From assembly GCF_019247615.1 (NCBI RefSeq), contig NZ_JAFBAT010000233.1, positions 1 through 33,937 of the forward strand: 33,937 bases of DNA, given 5' to 3'. The notes under the pieces were generated by a model. The model searched no databases. It was not told the DNA's origin and saw nothing but the letters and a program-made list of their open reading frames with translations. This stretch comes from Mycobacterium sp. (lineage in GTDB: Bacteria > Actinomycetota > Actinomycetes > Mycobacteriales > Mycobacteriaceae). The position numbers and the translations under genes are program-made. Below, piece by piece: positions 26,646-33,937 of this stretch; the stretch's first letter is position 1, and each line of letters opens with the position of its first letter.

Positions 26646-27335
26646 ATGACGGGAACCATGACGCGCCCGCGGACGGCCTTGGCCGTAGGAGTCGCCGTAG
26701 GAGCCGCCGTGGTCGCTGTCGTCGTGTACGCGGCCATGTGGGTGGGCTACCGCCAGGGCTGGGATTGGCTGCACCGCGTCGATTACTCGATGTTGAATGG
26801 CGCGCACGACATTGCCACCAAGCACCCGATGTGGGTTTGGTTTTGGAATGTCGTCTCGATCGCGCTGGGCCCGGTTCCGCTGCGTCTGCTGGGCGCGGTG
26901 GCCGCGGTGGCCGCGCTGGTGAGGCACCACGTGCGCGCGGCGCTGGTGCTGCTGGCGTGCGCGCAGCTGAGCGGGTTGGTGACGGCGGCGGCCAAGGGTC
27001 TGGCGAACCGCCCGCGGCCGTCGACCATGCTGGTGCCCGCGTCGGGAACGTCGTTTCCTTCCGGACACGCGCTCGAGGCGACGGCCGCACTCCTGGCCCT
27101 GCTGAGCTATCTGCTCCCGATGATGAGTCGGAGGATGCGTCGAGTCGCGATCGCGGTGACCGCACTGTGCCTGGTGTTGGTCGGCGCGGCCCGGGTGGCG
27201 CTGAACGTGCATTACTTGTCCGACGTGCTCGCCGGCTGGTCGCTCGGCTATTTGTATTTCCTGTTGTGCATCTTGATCTTTCGGCCTCCGAGCAGGCCGG
27301 CGGCCGATGCCGCGCCGATGATCACGGCGCAGTGA
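26646..27335 (+). CDS. PAP2-family membrane phosphatase (Rv0308-like)
   Basis: 229 residues if ATG 26646 is used; ATG 26625 and ATG 26658 are equally possible and none has a good ribosome-binding site. There are five to six membrane helices. All three PAP2 motifs are intact: KxxxxxxRP (Lys117 to Pro125), PSGH (138-141) and Rx5Hx3D (Arg183, His189, Asp193). These residues act in phosphate-ester hydrolysis at the outer membrane face. Likely substrates are lipid phosphates such as polyprenyl diphosphate or phosphatidic acid; the specificity cannot be read from sequence. The exported YkuD-like gene follows after 51 bp and is probably co-transcribed, which suits a cell-envelope role. Confidence 0.88.
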   Translation: MTGTMTRPRTALAVGVAVGAAVVAVVVYAAMWVGYRQGWDWLHRVDYSMLNGAHDIATKHPMWVWFWNVVSIALGPVPLRLLGAVAAVAALVRHHVRAALVLLACAQLSGLVTAAAKGLANRPRPSTMLVPASGTSFPSGHALEATAALLALLSYLLPMMSRRMRRVAIAVTALCLVLVGAARVALNVHYLSDVLAGWSLGYLYFLLCILIFRPPSRPAADAAPMITAQ

Positions 27336-27386
27336 CCCGATCGCGGCTGAACTTTTACTTGACCCCAAGGTTGGCGCCGCCTGACG

Positions 27387-28049
27387 ATGGAATCCATGCG
27401 CCGACTGCTGGTTTCGCTGTGCGCTGCGGTGTGCCTGATTTCGTTGTCCCCGGCGCTCGCCCCGGTAAGTGGCGCGGCCACACCCTGGTTCGCGAACTCC
27501 GTTGGCAATGCGACGCAAGTGGTTTCGGTGGTGAGCACCGGCGGTTCCAACGCGACCATGGACATCTACCAGCGCACCGCGGCGGGCTGGCAAGCGCTCA
27601 AGACCGGGATTCCCACCCACGTCGGATCGGCCGGCATGGCCCCGCAGGCCAGGAGCGGCGTGCCCGCGACGCCCATGGGCGTTTACACGCTTGACTCGGC
27701 CTTCGGCACGGCGCCCAATCCGGGTGGCGGACTGCCGTACACCCAGGTCGGCCCCAACCACTGGTGGAGCGGTGACGACCACAGCCCCACCTTCAATTCG
27801 ATGCAGGTATGCGAGAAGTCGCATTGTCCGTTCAACACGGCCGACAGCGAGAACCTGCAGATCCCGCAGTACAAGCACGCCGTCGTGATGGGTGTTAACA
27901 AGAACAAGGTCCCGGGCGGCGGCGCGGCCTTCTTCTTCCACACGACCGACGGCGGCCCCACCGAAGGCTGCGTGGCCATAGACGACACCACGTTGGTGCA
28001 GATCATCCGCTGGCTGCGGCCGGGTGCGGTGATCGCGATTACGAAGTAG
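27387..28049 (+). CDS. exported L,D-transpeptidase-like (YkuD) protein (Rv0309-like)
   Basis: 220 residues from ATG 27387, or 217 from ATG 27396. A signal peptide covers about residues 1-31 (MRRLLVSLCAAVCLISL, cut near SGAATP). The mature part carries a YkuD-like active-site pattern, His185 followed by DGGPTEGC with Cys195 and the end GCVAIDDTTL. The serine of the classical SxGC motif is Thr here (TEGC). L,D-transpeptidases cross-link peptidoglycan, but Rv0309 itself lacks a proven activity that I recall, so the enzyme call is by motif. Three other cysteines (Cys142, Cys147 and one in the signal) are present. The last 11 bp overlap the convergent SnoaL-like gene. Confidence 0.85.
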   Translation: MESMRRLLVSLCAAVCLISLSPALAPVSGAATPWFANSVGNATQVVSVVSTGGSNATMDIYQRTAAGWQALKTGIPTHVGSAGMAPQARSGVPATPMGVYTLDSAFGTAPNPGGGLPYTQVGPNHWWSGDDHSPTFNSMQVCEKSHCPFNTADSENLQIPQYKHAVVMGVNKNKVPGGGAAFFFHTTDGGPTEGCVAIDDTTLVQIIRWLRPGAVIAITK

Positions 28050-28518
28050 CCAACGCGCGGCCGGGCGTTACCTTGAAGTTCATGCCCGCCAACGACATTG
28101 TCGCGTCGTAGGTTCTGTCGTAACCGGTTCCGCTGATTTTCCAGCCGGCCTCGGCGCGCCGGTAGGTGTCTCGGTAGAAGGCGGCGCCGATCAGCATGAA
28201 GTTGAGGTCGGCGACGATGACCCGGTCTTGTAGATACCAGCTGCCCGTTGCCGTGTCGCCGTCGACGGTGATGTCCGGATGCGTCACCCGGTGTTCCGTG
28301 ATGACGTTGAGGGGCAGCGACGTCCGCATATACTCGACGAGGCCCGCGCGATTGGTGAAGTGCAGCTCGTTGCCGATCGACGGGCCATAGTCGGCCTTGA
28401 TGTCTTCGGTCAGCGTGTCGGCGAAGTCGTCCCAGTGCTTGGTGTCCAGCGCGCGCAGGTACCGGTACTTCACCTGCTTGATCGCTTCGATGTCGGCTGC
28501 CACTTCTTGAAAGCTCAT
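28039..28518 (-). CDS. SnoaL-like/NTF2-fold protein (Rv0310c-like)
   Basis: 159 residues from ATG 28518; an ATG six codons upstream (28536) is the alternative, and neither has a clear ribosome-binding site. The opening helix ADIEAIKQVKYRYLRALDTKHWDDF and the strand DITVDGDTATGSWYLQDRV are typical of the SnoaL_4 branch of the NTF2 cone fold. Members include steroid isomerase-like, dehydratase and hydroxylating enzymes, often in lipid or polyketide catabolism. The pocket residues include His29 and several acidic residues, but no catalytic set can be assigned. It lies just downstream of a tetR gene on the same strand (43 bp), so it may share its transcript and control. Confidence 0.82.
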   Translation of the reverse strand: MSFQEVAADIEAIKQVKYRYLRALDTKHWDDFADTLTEDIKADYGPSIGNELHFTNRAGLVEYMRTSLPLNVITEHRVTHPDITVDGDTATGSWYLQDRVIVADLNFMLIGAAFYRDTYRRAEAGWKISGTGYDRTYDATMSLAGMNFKVTPGRALATS

Positions 28519-28560
28519 CTGGTCATTGCAGCACATGGCGCGGGGCGGGTCGCGCTACCC

Positions 28561-29157
28561 CTAACCGTCAGACAGGTAGTTGGTGACCATGTCGATCAGC
28601 GCGCGCCGTTCCCCGCTCCAGTCGACGTCGGTCCCGGTGATCATCTGTGCCAGCACCACCCCGCGCAGGGTGGCCCAAATGACCTCGGCCACACCCGCTT
28701 TCGAGGGGTCGTCGGTGATCAGCCGACCGAGTTGGCCGATCGCGGAGTTCATCTCGAGCAGATGACGCCGCGACGAGGCGCCCGGCCGGCCGCGCACGGC
28801 GCGCAGGATCTCGAACGCGGCCATCGATGTCGGGCTGCTGTAACAGCCCCAGGCGGTGTCGACGACGAGCTCGATGCGCTCCCGCAGCGCAAGCTCGCTG
28901 ATGTCGGCCGACGACAGGCTGTCGACCAGCCTGGCCACGCCGTCGTCGACGACGGCCACCAACAGGCCGTTGCGGTCGCCGAAGTGGTACTGGATGACCC
29001 CCCACGTCACTCCCGCGCGTTCGGCTACGTGCTTTGCGGTGGTGGCCGCGAATCCCTCTTCCACGATGCAGCGGACCGTCTCGTCGATGATCCGCGCGCG
29101 CGTGTCGTCGCCGCGTTTGCGCGGCGCGGTGGTGCGCCGGGTGGGAGCAATAGACAT
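28561..29157 (-). CDS. TetR-family transcriptional regulator
   Basis: 198 residues from ATG 29157; a longer frame to 29205 would read through the palindrome and into the divergent gene. The basic arm (RRTTAPRKRGDDTR) precedes the helix-turn-helix at about residues 39-58 (TTAKHVAERAGVTWGVIQYHFGDR). A helical effector domain follows. Only 38 bp separate it from the divergent Rv0311-like gene, and a palindrome fills that space, so it probably represses both itself and that gene, and perhaps the SnoaL-like gene downstream. I do not recall a TetR gene between Rv0310c and Rv0311 in M. tuberculosis, so this regulator may be specific to other mycobacteria. Confidence 0.88.
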   Translation of the reverse strand: MSIAPTRRTTAPRKRGDDTRARIIDETVRCIVEEGFAATTAKHVAERAGVTWGVIQYHFGDRNGLLVAVVDDGVARLVDSLSSADISELALRERIELVVDTAWGCYSSPTSMAAFEILRAVRGRPGASSRRHLLEMNSAIGQLGRLITDDPSKAGVAEVIWATLRGVVLAQMITGTDVDWSGERRALIDMVTNYLSDG

Positions 29158-29187
29158 TGTTGACTTTATAACATAGTCGTGTCTATT
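29149..29187. promoter_or_regulatory. palindromic operator between tetR and the Rv0311-like gene
   Basis: AATAGACA (29149-29156) and TGTCTATT (29180-29187) form a perfect 8-bp inverted repeat with a 23-bp spacer; an inner GACT/AGTC pair lies at 29162-29165 and 29175-29178. The element covers nearly the whole 38-bp divergent space and includes the start of the tetR gene. It is markedly AT-rich. It is the best candidate site for the adjacent TetR. Confidence 0.6.
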
Positions 29188-29195
29188 TTTGAACG

Positions 29196-30422
29196 GTGAG
29201 CCCATCCCGGTACGCGCGGCTGTCCCGCGACGAGTTGGCGGTGCTGGTACCCGAATTGCTGCTGATCGGTCACATGATCGACCGGTCCGGGATGGCCTGG
29301 TGCATCAGCTCGTTCGGCCGCGAGGAGATGGTGCAGATCGCCATCGAGGAGTGGGCGGGCGCCAGCCCGATCTACACCAGACGGATGCAGCGGGCGCTGA
29401 ATTACGAGGGCGACGACGTTCCCACCATCTTCAAGGGGCTGCAGCTCGACATCGGCGCGCCGCCGCAATTCATGGATTTCCGGTACACCATCCACGATCG
29501 TTGGCACGGCGAGTTCCACCTCGACCACTGCGGCGCGCTGCTCGATGTGGAGCCGATGGGCGACGAGTACGTCTTCGGAATGTGCCACACCATCGAGGAT
29601 CCGACGTTCGACGCCACCGCCGTGGCGACCAATCCGCGCGCGCAGATGCGTCCCATCCACCGGCCGCCGCGGGTACCGTCCGATCGGCACCCGCACTGCG
29701 CGTGGACGGTGATCGTCGACGAGTCCTATCCGCCGGCCCAGGGCATCCCCGCGCTGGAACTTGTTCGCCAAAGCCGCGCCGCGACATGGGAATTGGACGC
29801 CATCGATCGAGCCGACGAGGGGCAGGCGGATTACTCAGGACCGTTGTTGTCCGATTTCGACTTCGGCGCGTTCTCGCATTCGGCGCTGACCCGGATGGCC
29901 GACGAGGTCTGCCTGCAGATGCACCTGCTCTATCTGTCGTTCGCGATCGCGGTGCGGGCGCGCGCCACCGACGACGCCGAGGCCCGCTCGGTGGGCACCC
30001 GCGGGCTGATCGGCCTTGCCGGGCTTGGCGCAGAACGCATTCACCGCGCGTTAGGTCTCCCCGGCGGCATCGAGGGAGTGCGCCGCGTGCTCGAGCTGCA
30101 TCCGCTGCTCAACCCCGTGGGTTACGTCTCGGCGGAAACGGAGGCGAACCGGCTGCAGGTGCACCGGTCGCCGGCCCACGACGATGGCGCGTGGATATCG
30201 CTGTGCTCACCGGAATCCGTGCAGCCGCTGCAGGCGATCGCCACGGCGGTGGATCCGCGGATCGCGGTTCGGGTTAGCGGCACCGACATCGAGTGGACCG
30301 CCGAACTGATCGAAACCGATACCCCAGACGACGAACTGCCAGAGGTTTCGGTAGCGAAATTGAGTGGGGGATCGACCTTCCAGTTCGAACCGAGGCGTTC
30401 GCTGCCCTTGACCGTGGTCTGA
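29196..30422 (+). CDS. His/Cys-rich protein of unknown function (Rv0311-like)
   Basis: 408 residues from GTG 29196, close to the 409 I recall for Rv0311. No signal peptide or membrane helix is seen. A cluster of His and Cys residues lies at about 104-168: HGEFHLDHC (104-112), GMCHTIEDP (128-136), RPIHRPP, and RHPHC (164-168). Such a cluster suggests a metal site or a cysteine nucleophile. The layout faintly recalls L-2-amino-thiazoline-4-carboxylic acid hydrolase-type proteins, but I cannot confirm this. The GTG has no Shine-Dalgarno and lies 9 bp past the palindrome, so the mRNA may be leaderless. It is divergent from a TetR gene that probably controls it. Confidence 0.78.
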   Translation: MSPSRYARLSRDELAVLVPELLLIGHMIDRSGMAWCISSFGREEMVQIAIEEWAGASPIYTRRMQRALNYEGDDVPTIFKGLQLDIGAPPQFMDFRYTIHDRWHGEFHLDHCGALLDVEPMGDEYVFGMCHTIEDPTFDATAVATNPRAQMRPIHRPPRVPSDRHPHCAWTVIVDESYPPAQGIPALELVRQSRAATWELDAIDRADEGQADYSGPLLSDFDFGAFSHSALTRMADEVCLQMHLLYLSFAIAVRARATDDAEARSVGTRGLIGLAGLGAERIHRALGLPGGIEGVRRVLELHPLLNPVGYVSAETEANRLQVHRSPAHDDGAWISLCSPESVQPLQAIATAVDPRIAVRVSGTDIEWTAELIETDTPDDELPEVSVAKLSGGSTFQFEPRRSLPLTVV

Positions 30423-30579
30423 GCCAAAGCAATTTGTCAAGACGGTCGTCGATACCACTTCGGTGACGACACGGCATCGACCACATACCAATGAGGTTGT
30501 GAGCCAACTGCATACGGTGCGCCCGCCGTTATGGTTGACGCTGGCCACGGACCCCCCTATCGCCGAAAGTCTTCGCTCT

Positions 30580-32496
30580 ATGTATGACCCGCTGGGGTTG
30601 TCGATCGGGACCAGTAACCTGGTCGCGGCGTGTAACGGAAATCCACCGGTTACACGCCGCGCCGTGCTGACGCTGTATCCGCACTGTGCGCCGAAAGTCG
30701 GTCTACCGGACGAAGGTCCGAACCTCAGCGAGCCGGGCGTGCTGATGCGCGGCTTCGTGGAGCGCATCGGTGAGTCGGTGGCGCTGGTGTCGCCCGACGG
30801 ATCCGCCCACGACCCGGACCTGTTGATGGTCGAAGCGCTGGACGCGATGGTGCTGGCGGCGGGCGCGGACGTGGCGTCGTCGGAAATCTCCATCGCCGTT
30901 CCCGCCTACTGGAAACCGGGTACGGTGCAGGCGCTGCGCAACGGCCTGCGAACGCATTTGGGGTTTGTCCGAAGCGGCATGGCGCCGCGACTGGTCTCCG
31001 ATGCGATCGCGGCGCTGACCGCGGCCAATGCGGAGCTGTGCCTGGCGGCAACGGGCGTGGTCGCACTGCTGGATTTCGGGGGTGGCGGCACCTCGGCCAC
31101 GTTGGTGAGCCTCGCGGGAGATTTCGAAGTGGTCTGCCCCACCATGCGATACCCGGCGTTCTCCGGTGACGAGATCGATCAAGCGGTGCTCTTGAGGGTC
31201 TTCGAGGAGCTTGGGCACTTCAGCCGTATGGATCCGGCCAGCACCGCCGCGGTGGGTCAACTCGGCCTGCTCAGGGAGCAGTGCCGCACGGCCAAGGAGC
31301 GGTTGTCCATCGAGACGGTGACCGAATTCCCCGTGGAGCTCGGTGGGCGCAGGTGCAGCATGAAGCTGACGCGTGACGAGCTGGGAGACCTGATACAGGA
31401 CCGGCTGAGCGGGTTCATCTATGCGTTCGACGATATGCTGGCCCGTCGTAAGAAGAGCTGGGCGGACCTCTCGGCGGTGGTGATGGTCGGCGGCGGCGCC
31501 AGCATTCCACTTGTCGCCGAACGCCTTTCGGTTCACGGGCGCCGACCCGTAGTGAAGCCTTCCCATCCGGAATTCGCGGCCGCCGCCGGCGCGTTGATGC
31601 TGGCCTCGCGCGGCGAACAGTTGGATCTGCGGGCACGCACGTCGATCGGGCTGCTCGCGGCGGCCGACGCCGTCGGTGACGTCGTCGACCTCGGCGCCGG
31701 CGACGTCTTGGTGATCGACCATGAGGCGCTGACCGATCGCGAGTTGGCTTGGTCTCAGACGGAATTCCCCGGCGATATTCGGGTTCCGTACAGTCCCGCC
31801 GCCTACGACGAAGACGGTCAGGCGGGCTGGTCGATGCGCCTGAACCTGATCGAGCCACCCCGGGAACCGGGGTGGCGGCGCCTCCGGTTATCGCAGTTGA
31901 TCGTCGGGATGTGCGCCGTGGTCGCCATGACCGCGATCGGCGGGGTGGCTTACACATTGTCCGGCAAAGAAATTCGCGAAGTTCCGCCGGCGCGGACCGG
32001 TGCGCCCGTGCCGGTCCCGGAGCGTCCGCTGATGCCGAGTCGGGCGGCACCAGCGCCTCCTACGGCGCCGCCCAGCCCCCTACCGCCACCGCCGAGTGTG
32101 CAACCGGTACCCAGCCCGGCGCCGCCACCGACGCCCGAGCCGCCGCCGTCACCGCCCCCACCGGCGATCGTGACCACGCAGGCGCCACCGGTCGTCACGA
32201 CGCATCGGCCGGCGCCGCCGACGACGACGCCCGCGCCGGCTACCCAGTCGCCGACCACGACGACGGCGACGACGACAACACCTCCTTCGCCGCCTACGAC
32301 CACTGCGCCCCCCACGACCCCGACGACTACGGTGCCGATGACCACGCAATGGATACACGTGCCGTTGCTACCGGTGCCGATACCGGTTCCGGTTCCGCAG
32401 AGCCAGGCTCCCCAGCCACCCCAAGCGCCTCAGCCGCCTCAGTACCCCCAGTATCCGCAGCCCACCCAGAACCCTTTCCTGAGCCCTGGGTACTGA
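30580..32496 (+). CDS. Hsp70/actin-like domain membrane protein with Pro/Thr-rich tail (Rv0312-like)
   Basis: 638 residues from ATG 30580, where homology to Rv0312 begins (MYDPLGLSIG); the frame stays open back to 30463, so a 39-residue extension is possible. Residues 1-345 form an Hsp70-like ATPase domain: phosphate-1 loop GLSIGTSN (6-13), phosphate-2 loop LLDFGGGGT (163-171), adenosine loop VVMVGGGASIP (300-310) and the FAAAAGALMLA helix. The aspartate of phosphate-1 in DnaK (GIDLGTTN) is Ser8 here. There is no Hsp70 peptide-binding domain. One membrane helix at about 438-460 is followed by a Pro/Thr-rich tail of about 175 residues, presumably in the cell wall. The function is unknown. A perfect inverted repeat lies in codons 15-28. 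Confidence 0.88.
   Translation: MYDPLGLSIGTSNLVAACNGNPPVTRRAVLTLYPHCAPKVGLPDEGPNLSEPGVLMRGFVERIGESVALVSPDGSAHDPDLLMVEALDAMVLAAGADVASSEISIAVPAYWKPGTVQALRNGLRTHLGFVRSGMAPRLVSDAIAALTAANAELCLAATGVVALLDFGGGGTSATLVSLAGDFEVVCPTMRYPAFSGDEIDQAVLLRVFEELGHFSRMDPASTAAVGQLGLLREQCRTAKERLSIETVTEFPVELGGRRCSMKLTRDELGDLIQDRLSGFIYAFDDMLARRKKSWADLSAVVMVGGGASIPLVAERLSVHGRRPVVKPSHPEFAAAAGALMLASRGEQLDLRARTSIGLLAAADAVGDVVDLGAGDVLVIDHEALTDRELAWSQTEFPGDIRVPYSPAAYDEDGQAGWSMRLNLIEPPREPGWRRLRLSQLIVGMCAVVAMTAIGGVAYTLSGKEIREVPPARTGAPVPVPERPLMPSRAAPAPPTAPPSPLPPPPSVQPVPSPAPPPTPEPPPSPPPPAIVTTQAPPVVTTHRPAPPTTTPAPATQSPTTTTATTTTPPSPPTTTAPPTTPTTTVPMTTQWIHVPLLPVPIPVPVPQSQAPQPPQAPQPPQYPQYPQPTQNPFLSPGY
30624..30661 (+). promoter_or_regulatory. 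perfect 13-bp hairpin within the start of the Rv0312-like gene
   Basis: CGCGGCGTGTAAC (30624-30636) and GTTACACGCCGCG (30649-30661) are exact reverse complements, separated by a 12-nt loop. The hairpin starts 44 nt after the ATG. In the mRNA it would be very stable and could slow early elongation. It could equally be a DNA binding site, since it is a symmetric palindrome. It could also be chance within coding sequence. Confidence 0.55.
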
Positions 32497-32596
32497 AAAG
32501 CACGACCTGTGAAATCGGCCGTCCTAAGAGCGCTTTCGGCCCTGCGCGAGTAGCGTGAAGTCGGCACCCAGGACGGGCTGGGTCTGTTGTTTGCTG

Positions 32597-32629
32597 CCCC
32601 TTCGGGGAGGCTTTGGAGGCCTTGGAGGC
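32597..32629 (+). repeat. CCCC/GGGG mini-hairpin and triple GGAGGC repeat before the last gene
   Basis: CCCCTTCGGGG (32597-32607) can form a short hairpin with a UUCG-type loop. It runs into three copies of GGAGGC at 32606-32611, 32615-32620 and 32624-32629, exactly 9 bp apart. Each copy is Shine-Dalgarno-like; the third lies 4 nt before the ATG at 32634. The 137-bp space between the two actin-fold genes holds no other feature that I see. Confidence 0.55.
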
Positions 32630-32633
32630 GCAC

Positions 32634-33937
32634 ATGGACATGGTGCTCGGGATCTCTACGGCCCCCACGATGGTGCGTTCAGTGCTCATCGAGGGCCACG
32701 ACGCGAACGGTGTCACCGTCGAAGAGGACCACTTCGCGGTGGCCCCACGGGAATACTCGGCGACCACCGGGGTCGACCGCATCATCGGGACGATCGCGGC
32801 AGCCCGGGAAGGTGCGATCGCGGGCGGGCACCGACTGACCGCCACCGGGGTGACGTGGACGGACCCCGTCGACGTCGACGCGCTGCGGGATGCGGCTGCC
32901 TCGCACGACGCGGGCAGCGTCATGCTCGTTCCGCCCTTGCTCGCCGCCGCCGCATTGGCGCGCGCCGTCGGCGATGCCCTCAACTACGAGCACATCGCGA
33001 TGTTGTACGTCGAGCGCGACGGCGCGACGTTGGCGATCGTCGAGGCCGCCGACGGATCGATCGGCGATCTGCGCCGGCAGCCACTGGCCGGGAACTCCGA
33101 GGCGGCGATTGCGGCCGAGCTGGGGACCATGGTCGCCGGCCTGGACGCGCCGGCATCGCCGGCCGACTGCGTGTTCGTCGTAGGCGGCGGGGTCGATGTG
33201 CTGACTCTCAAGGGCGCTCTCGAGGCTGCGACCGCACTGCAAGTCGTGGTCCCCGAGGAGCCCGACATGGCGCTGGCCCGGGGGGCGGCACTGGCGTCGG
33301 CGAACGCGCCGTTGTTCGCGTCGTCGACGGCTGCGCTGGCTTACTCCCTGGATCCGGGCACCGGCGACGGCGCGTTCGCCCACAGCGCCCGGGAAGACTT
33401 CGCGTTCGACGATGACGTGAGCATTAACCGGCGGGGACCGCTGGTGTTGGCCGGCAGCGCGCTGGCGGCCGTCGCAGCGGGACTGGTCGTGATTTCGCTG
33501 GCGTCGGATGTGGGGCCGGCGCGGCAGCCCACGCCGGCCGCCGGCGCAGTCGCGCAGGCCAGTCCCATGCCGCCCGATGCCCAGTTGGCGGCCCCCGGCC
33601 CTCCGCCACCCGCGCCAGTCCCGGCGGCCCCGGCGGAGCCCGCGCCTGAGGCCGCCGCCGTGCCCGCGGCGCCCCCGCCGTCGCCGGAGGCCGCACCGCC
33701 GGCGCCCGAGGTGACCGCCGCCCCCGAGGTCCCACCCGCTCCGCCCGTGCTGAGGCAGACGCCACCCAGCGCGGTCAACGCGGCGCCCCCCGCCCCCCCG
33801 CCCCGTCGTACGCCGACGCGGCGGGCGCCGCAGTCCGTGCCGGCCCCGGTGCAGCAGGCACCGGCCCCGCCGCCGTCGGCGGCCCCGGCGCCGCAGCCGG
33901 TCGCGGTGCCCCCACCGCCTCCGGCGGAGCAGCGACC
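32634..33937 (+). CDS. DUF7159-type actin-fold membrane protein with Pro/Ala-rich tail, 3' end beyond the window
   Basis: At least 434 residues; the frame is open to the window edge. The start MDMVLGIST matches the mycobacterial DUF7159 family (MDxVLGVSMAPTxVRMVLVEG), and a GGAGG site lies 5 nt upstream. The layout imitates an actin/Hsp70-like fold: a phosphate-1-like strand pair VLGISTAPTMVRSVLIEG (4-21), a phosphate-2 position IAMLYVERDGATLAIVE (121-137) that lacks the glycine loop, and an adenosine-like loop VFVVGGGVDV (180-189) followed by PDMALARGAALASA (210-223). Nucleotide hydrolysis is therefore doubtful. A membrane helix at about 268-289 is followed by a long Pro/Ala-rich tail. It follows the Rv0312-like gene in the same orientation. 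The function is unknown. Confidence 0.8.
   Translation, partial: MDMVLGISTAPTMVRSVLIEGHDANGVTVEEDHFAVAPREYSATTGVDRIIGTIAAAREGAIAGGHRLTATGVTWTDPVDVDALRDAAASHDAGSVMLVPPLLAAAALARAVGDALNYEHIAMLYVERDGATLAIVEAADGSIGDLRRQPLAGNSEAAIAAELGTMVAGLDAPASPADCVFVVGGGVDVLTLKGALEAATALQVVVPEEPDMALARGAALASANAPLFASSTAALAYSLDPGTGDGAFAHSAREDFAFDDDVSINRRGPLVLAGSALAAVAAGLVVISLASDVGPARQPTPAAGAVAQASPMPPDAQLAAPGPPPPAPVPAAPAEPAPEAAAVPAAPPPSPEAAPPAPEVTAAPEVPPAPPVLRQTPPSAVNAAPPAPPPRRTPTRRAPQSVPAPVQQAPAPPPSAAPAPQPVAVPPPPPAEQR

Noticed and set aside
30463..30579. N-terminal extension of the Rv0312-like protein
   Set aside because: The extra 39 residues are not part of the Rv0312 start that I recall (MYDPLGLSIG), and no ribosome-binding site supports the upstream start. 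It cannot be fully excluded.
32040..32480. Repetitive Pro/Thr codons resembling a direct-repeat or CRISPR-like array
   Set aside because: The repeats are imperfect, in frame and encode a Pro/Thr-rich tail. There are no equal-length spacers or conserved repeat unit. The same holds for the Pro/Ala region at 33500-33937.

Overview
This is a high-GC actinobacterial window, and the proteins identify it as Mycobacterium. It contains a complete ESX-3 (type VII secretion) locus with PE/PPE genes and EsxG/EsxH, and both flanks follow the gene order of M. tuberculosis Rv0272c to Rv0313. No PE_PGRS or VapBC genes occur where M. tuberculosis has them. This suggests a non-tuberculous, probably slow-growing species (M. 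avium complex or a relative). The species is an inference. All comparisons with M. tuberculosis are from memory, not from a search.

Left flank (1-3635): a 5' fragment of an alpha/beta hydrolase lies behind a TetR regulator. Then come a divergent VOC-family protein, a four-helix membrane protein, a second TetR, and a divergent DUF2236 (MpaB-like) oxygenase with a near-consensus promoter.

ESX-3 region (3661-21513): a Zur box precedes a PPE gene, a SAM methyltransferase gene and a second PPE gene. A second Zur box forms the last codons of the second PPE gene, and two candidate IdeR boxes follow it. The core is eccA3-eccB3-eccC3-PE5-esxG-esxH-espG3-eccD3-mycP3-eccE3, mostly coupled by 4-bp start/stop overlaps. 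The zinc and iron operators fit the known role of ESX-3 in metal-starved cells: EsxG/EsxH and PE/PPE proteins are exported by the EccBCDE/MycP machine, with EspG3 as chaperone and EccA3 as cytosolic AAA+ ATPase. The PPE gene that normally follows PE5 is missing, and the extra PPE gene sits upstream of eccA3.

Right flank (21503-33937): an alpha/beta hydrolase (Rv0293c-like), trans-aconitate methyltransferase (tam), a sulfatase (Rv0296c-like), BluB, a small GerW/YtfJ-like membrane protein, an Rv0307c-like protein, a PAP2 phosphatase, an exported YkuD-like protein, a SnoaL-like protein and a third TetR with a divergent His/Cys-rich protein (Rv0311-like). Last are two consecutive membrane proteins, each with an actin/Hsp70-like cytosolic domain, one membrane helix and a long Pro-rich tail; the second runs off the window.

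No gap between genes exceeds about 165 bp. I saw no tRNA, rRNA, CRISPR array or insertion sequence. The observations most worth following are the PE5/PPE rearrangement, the operator-encoded PPE tail, the altered EsxH zinc ligand, the paired actin-fold/Pro-rich proteins, and a perfect 13-bp hairpin at the start of the first of these.
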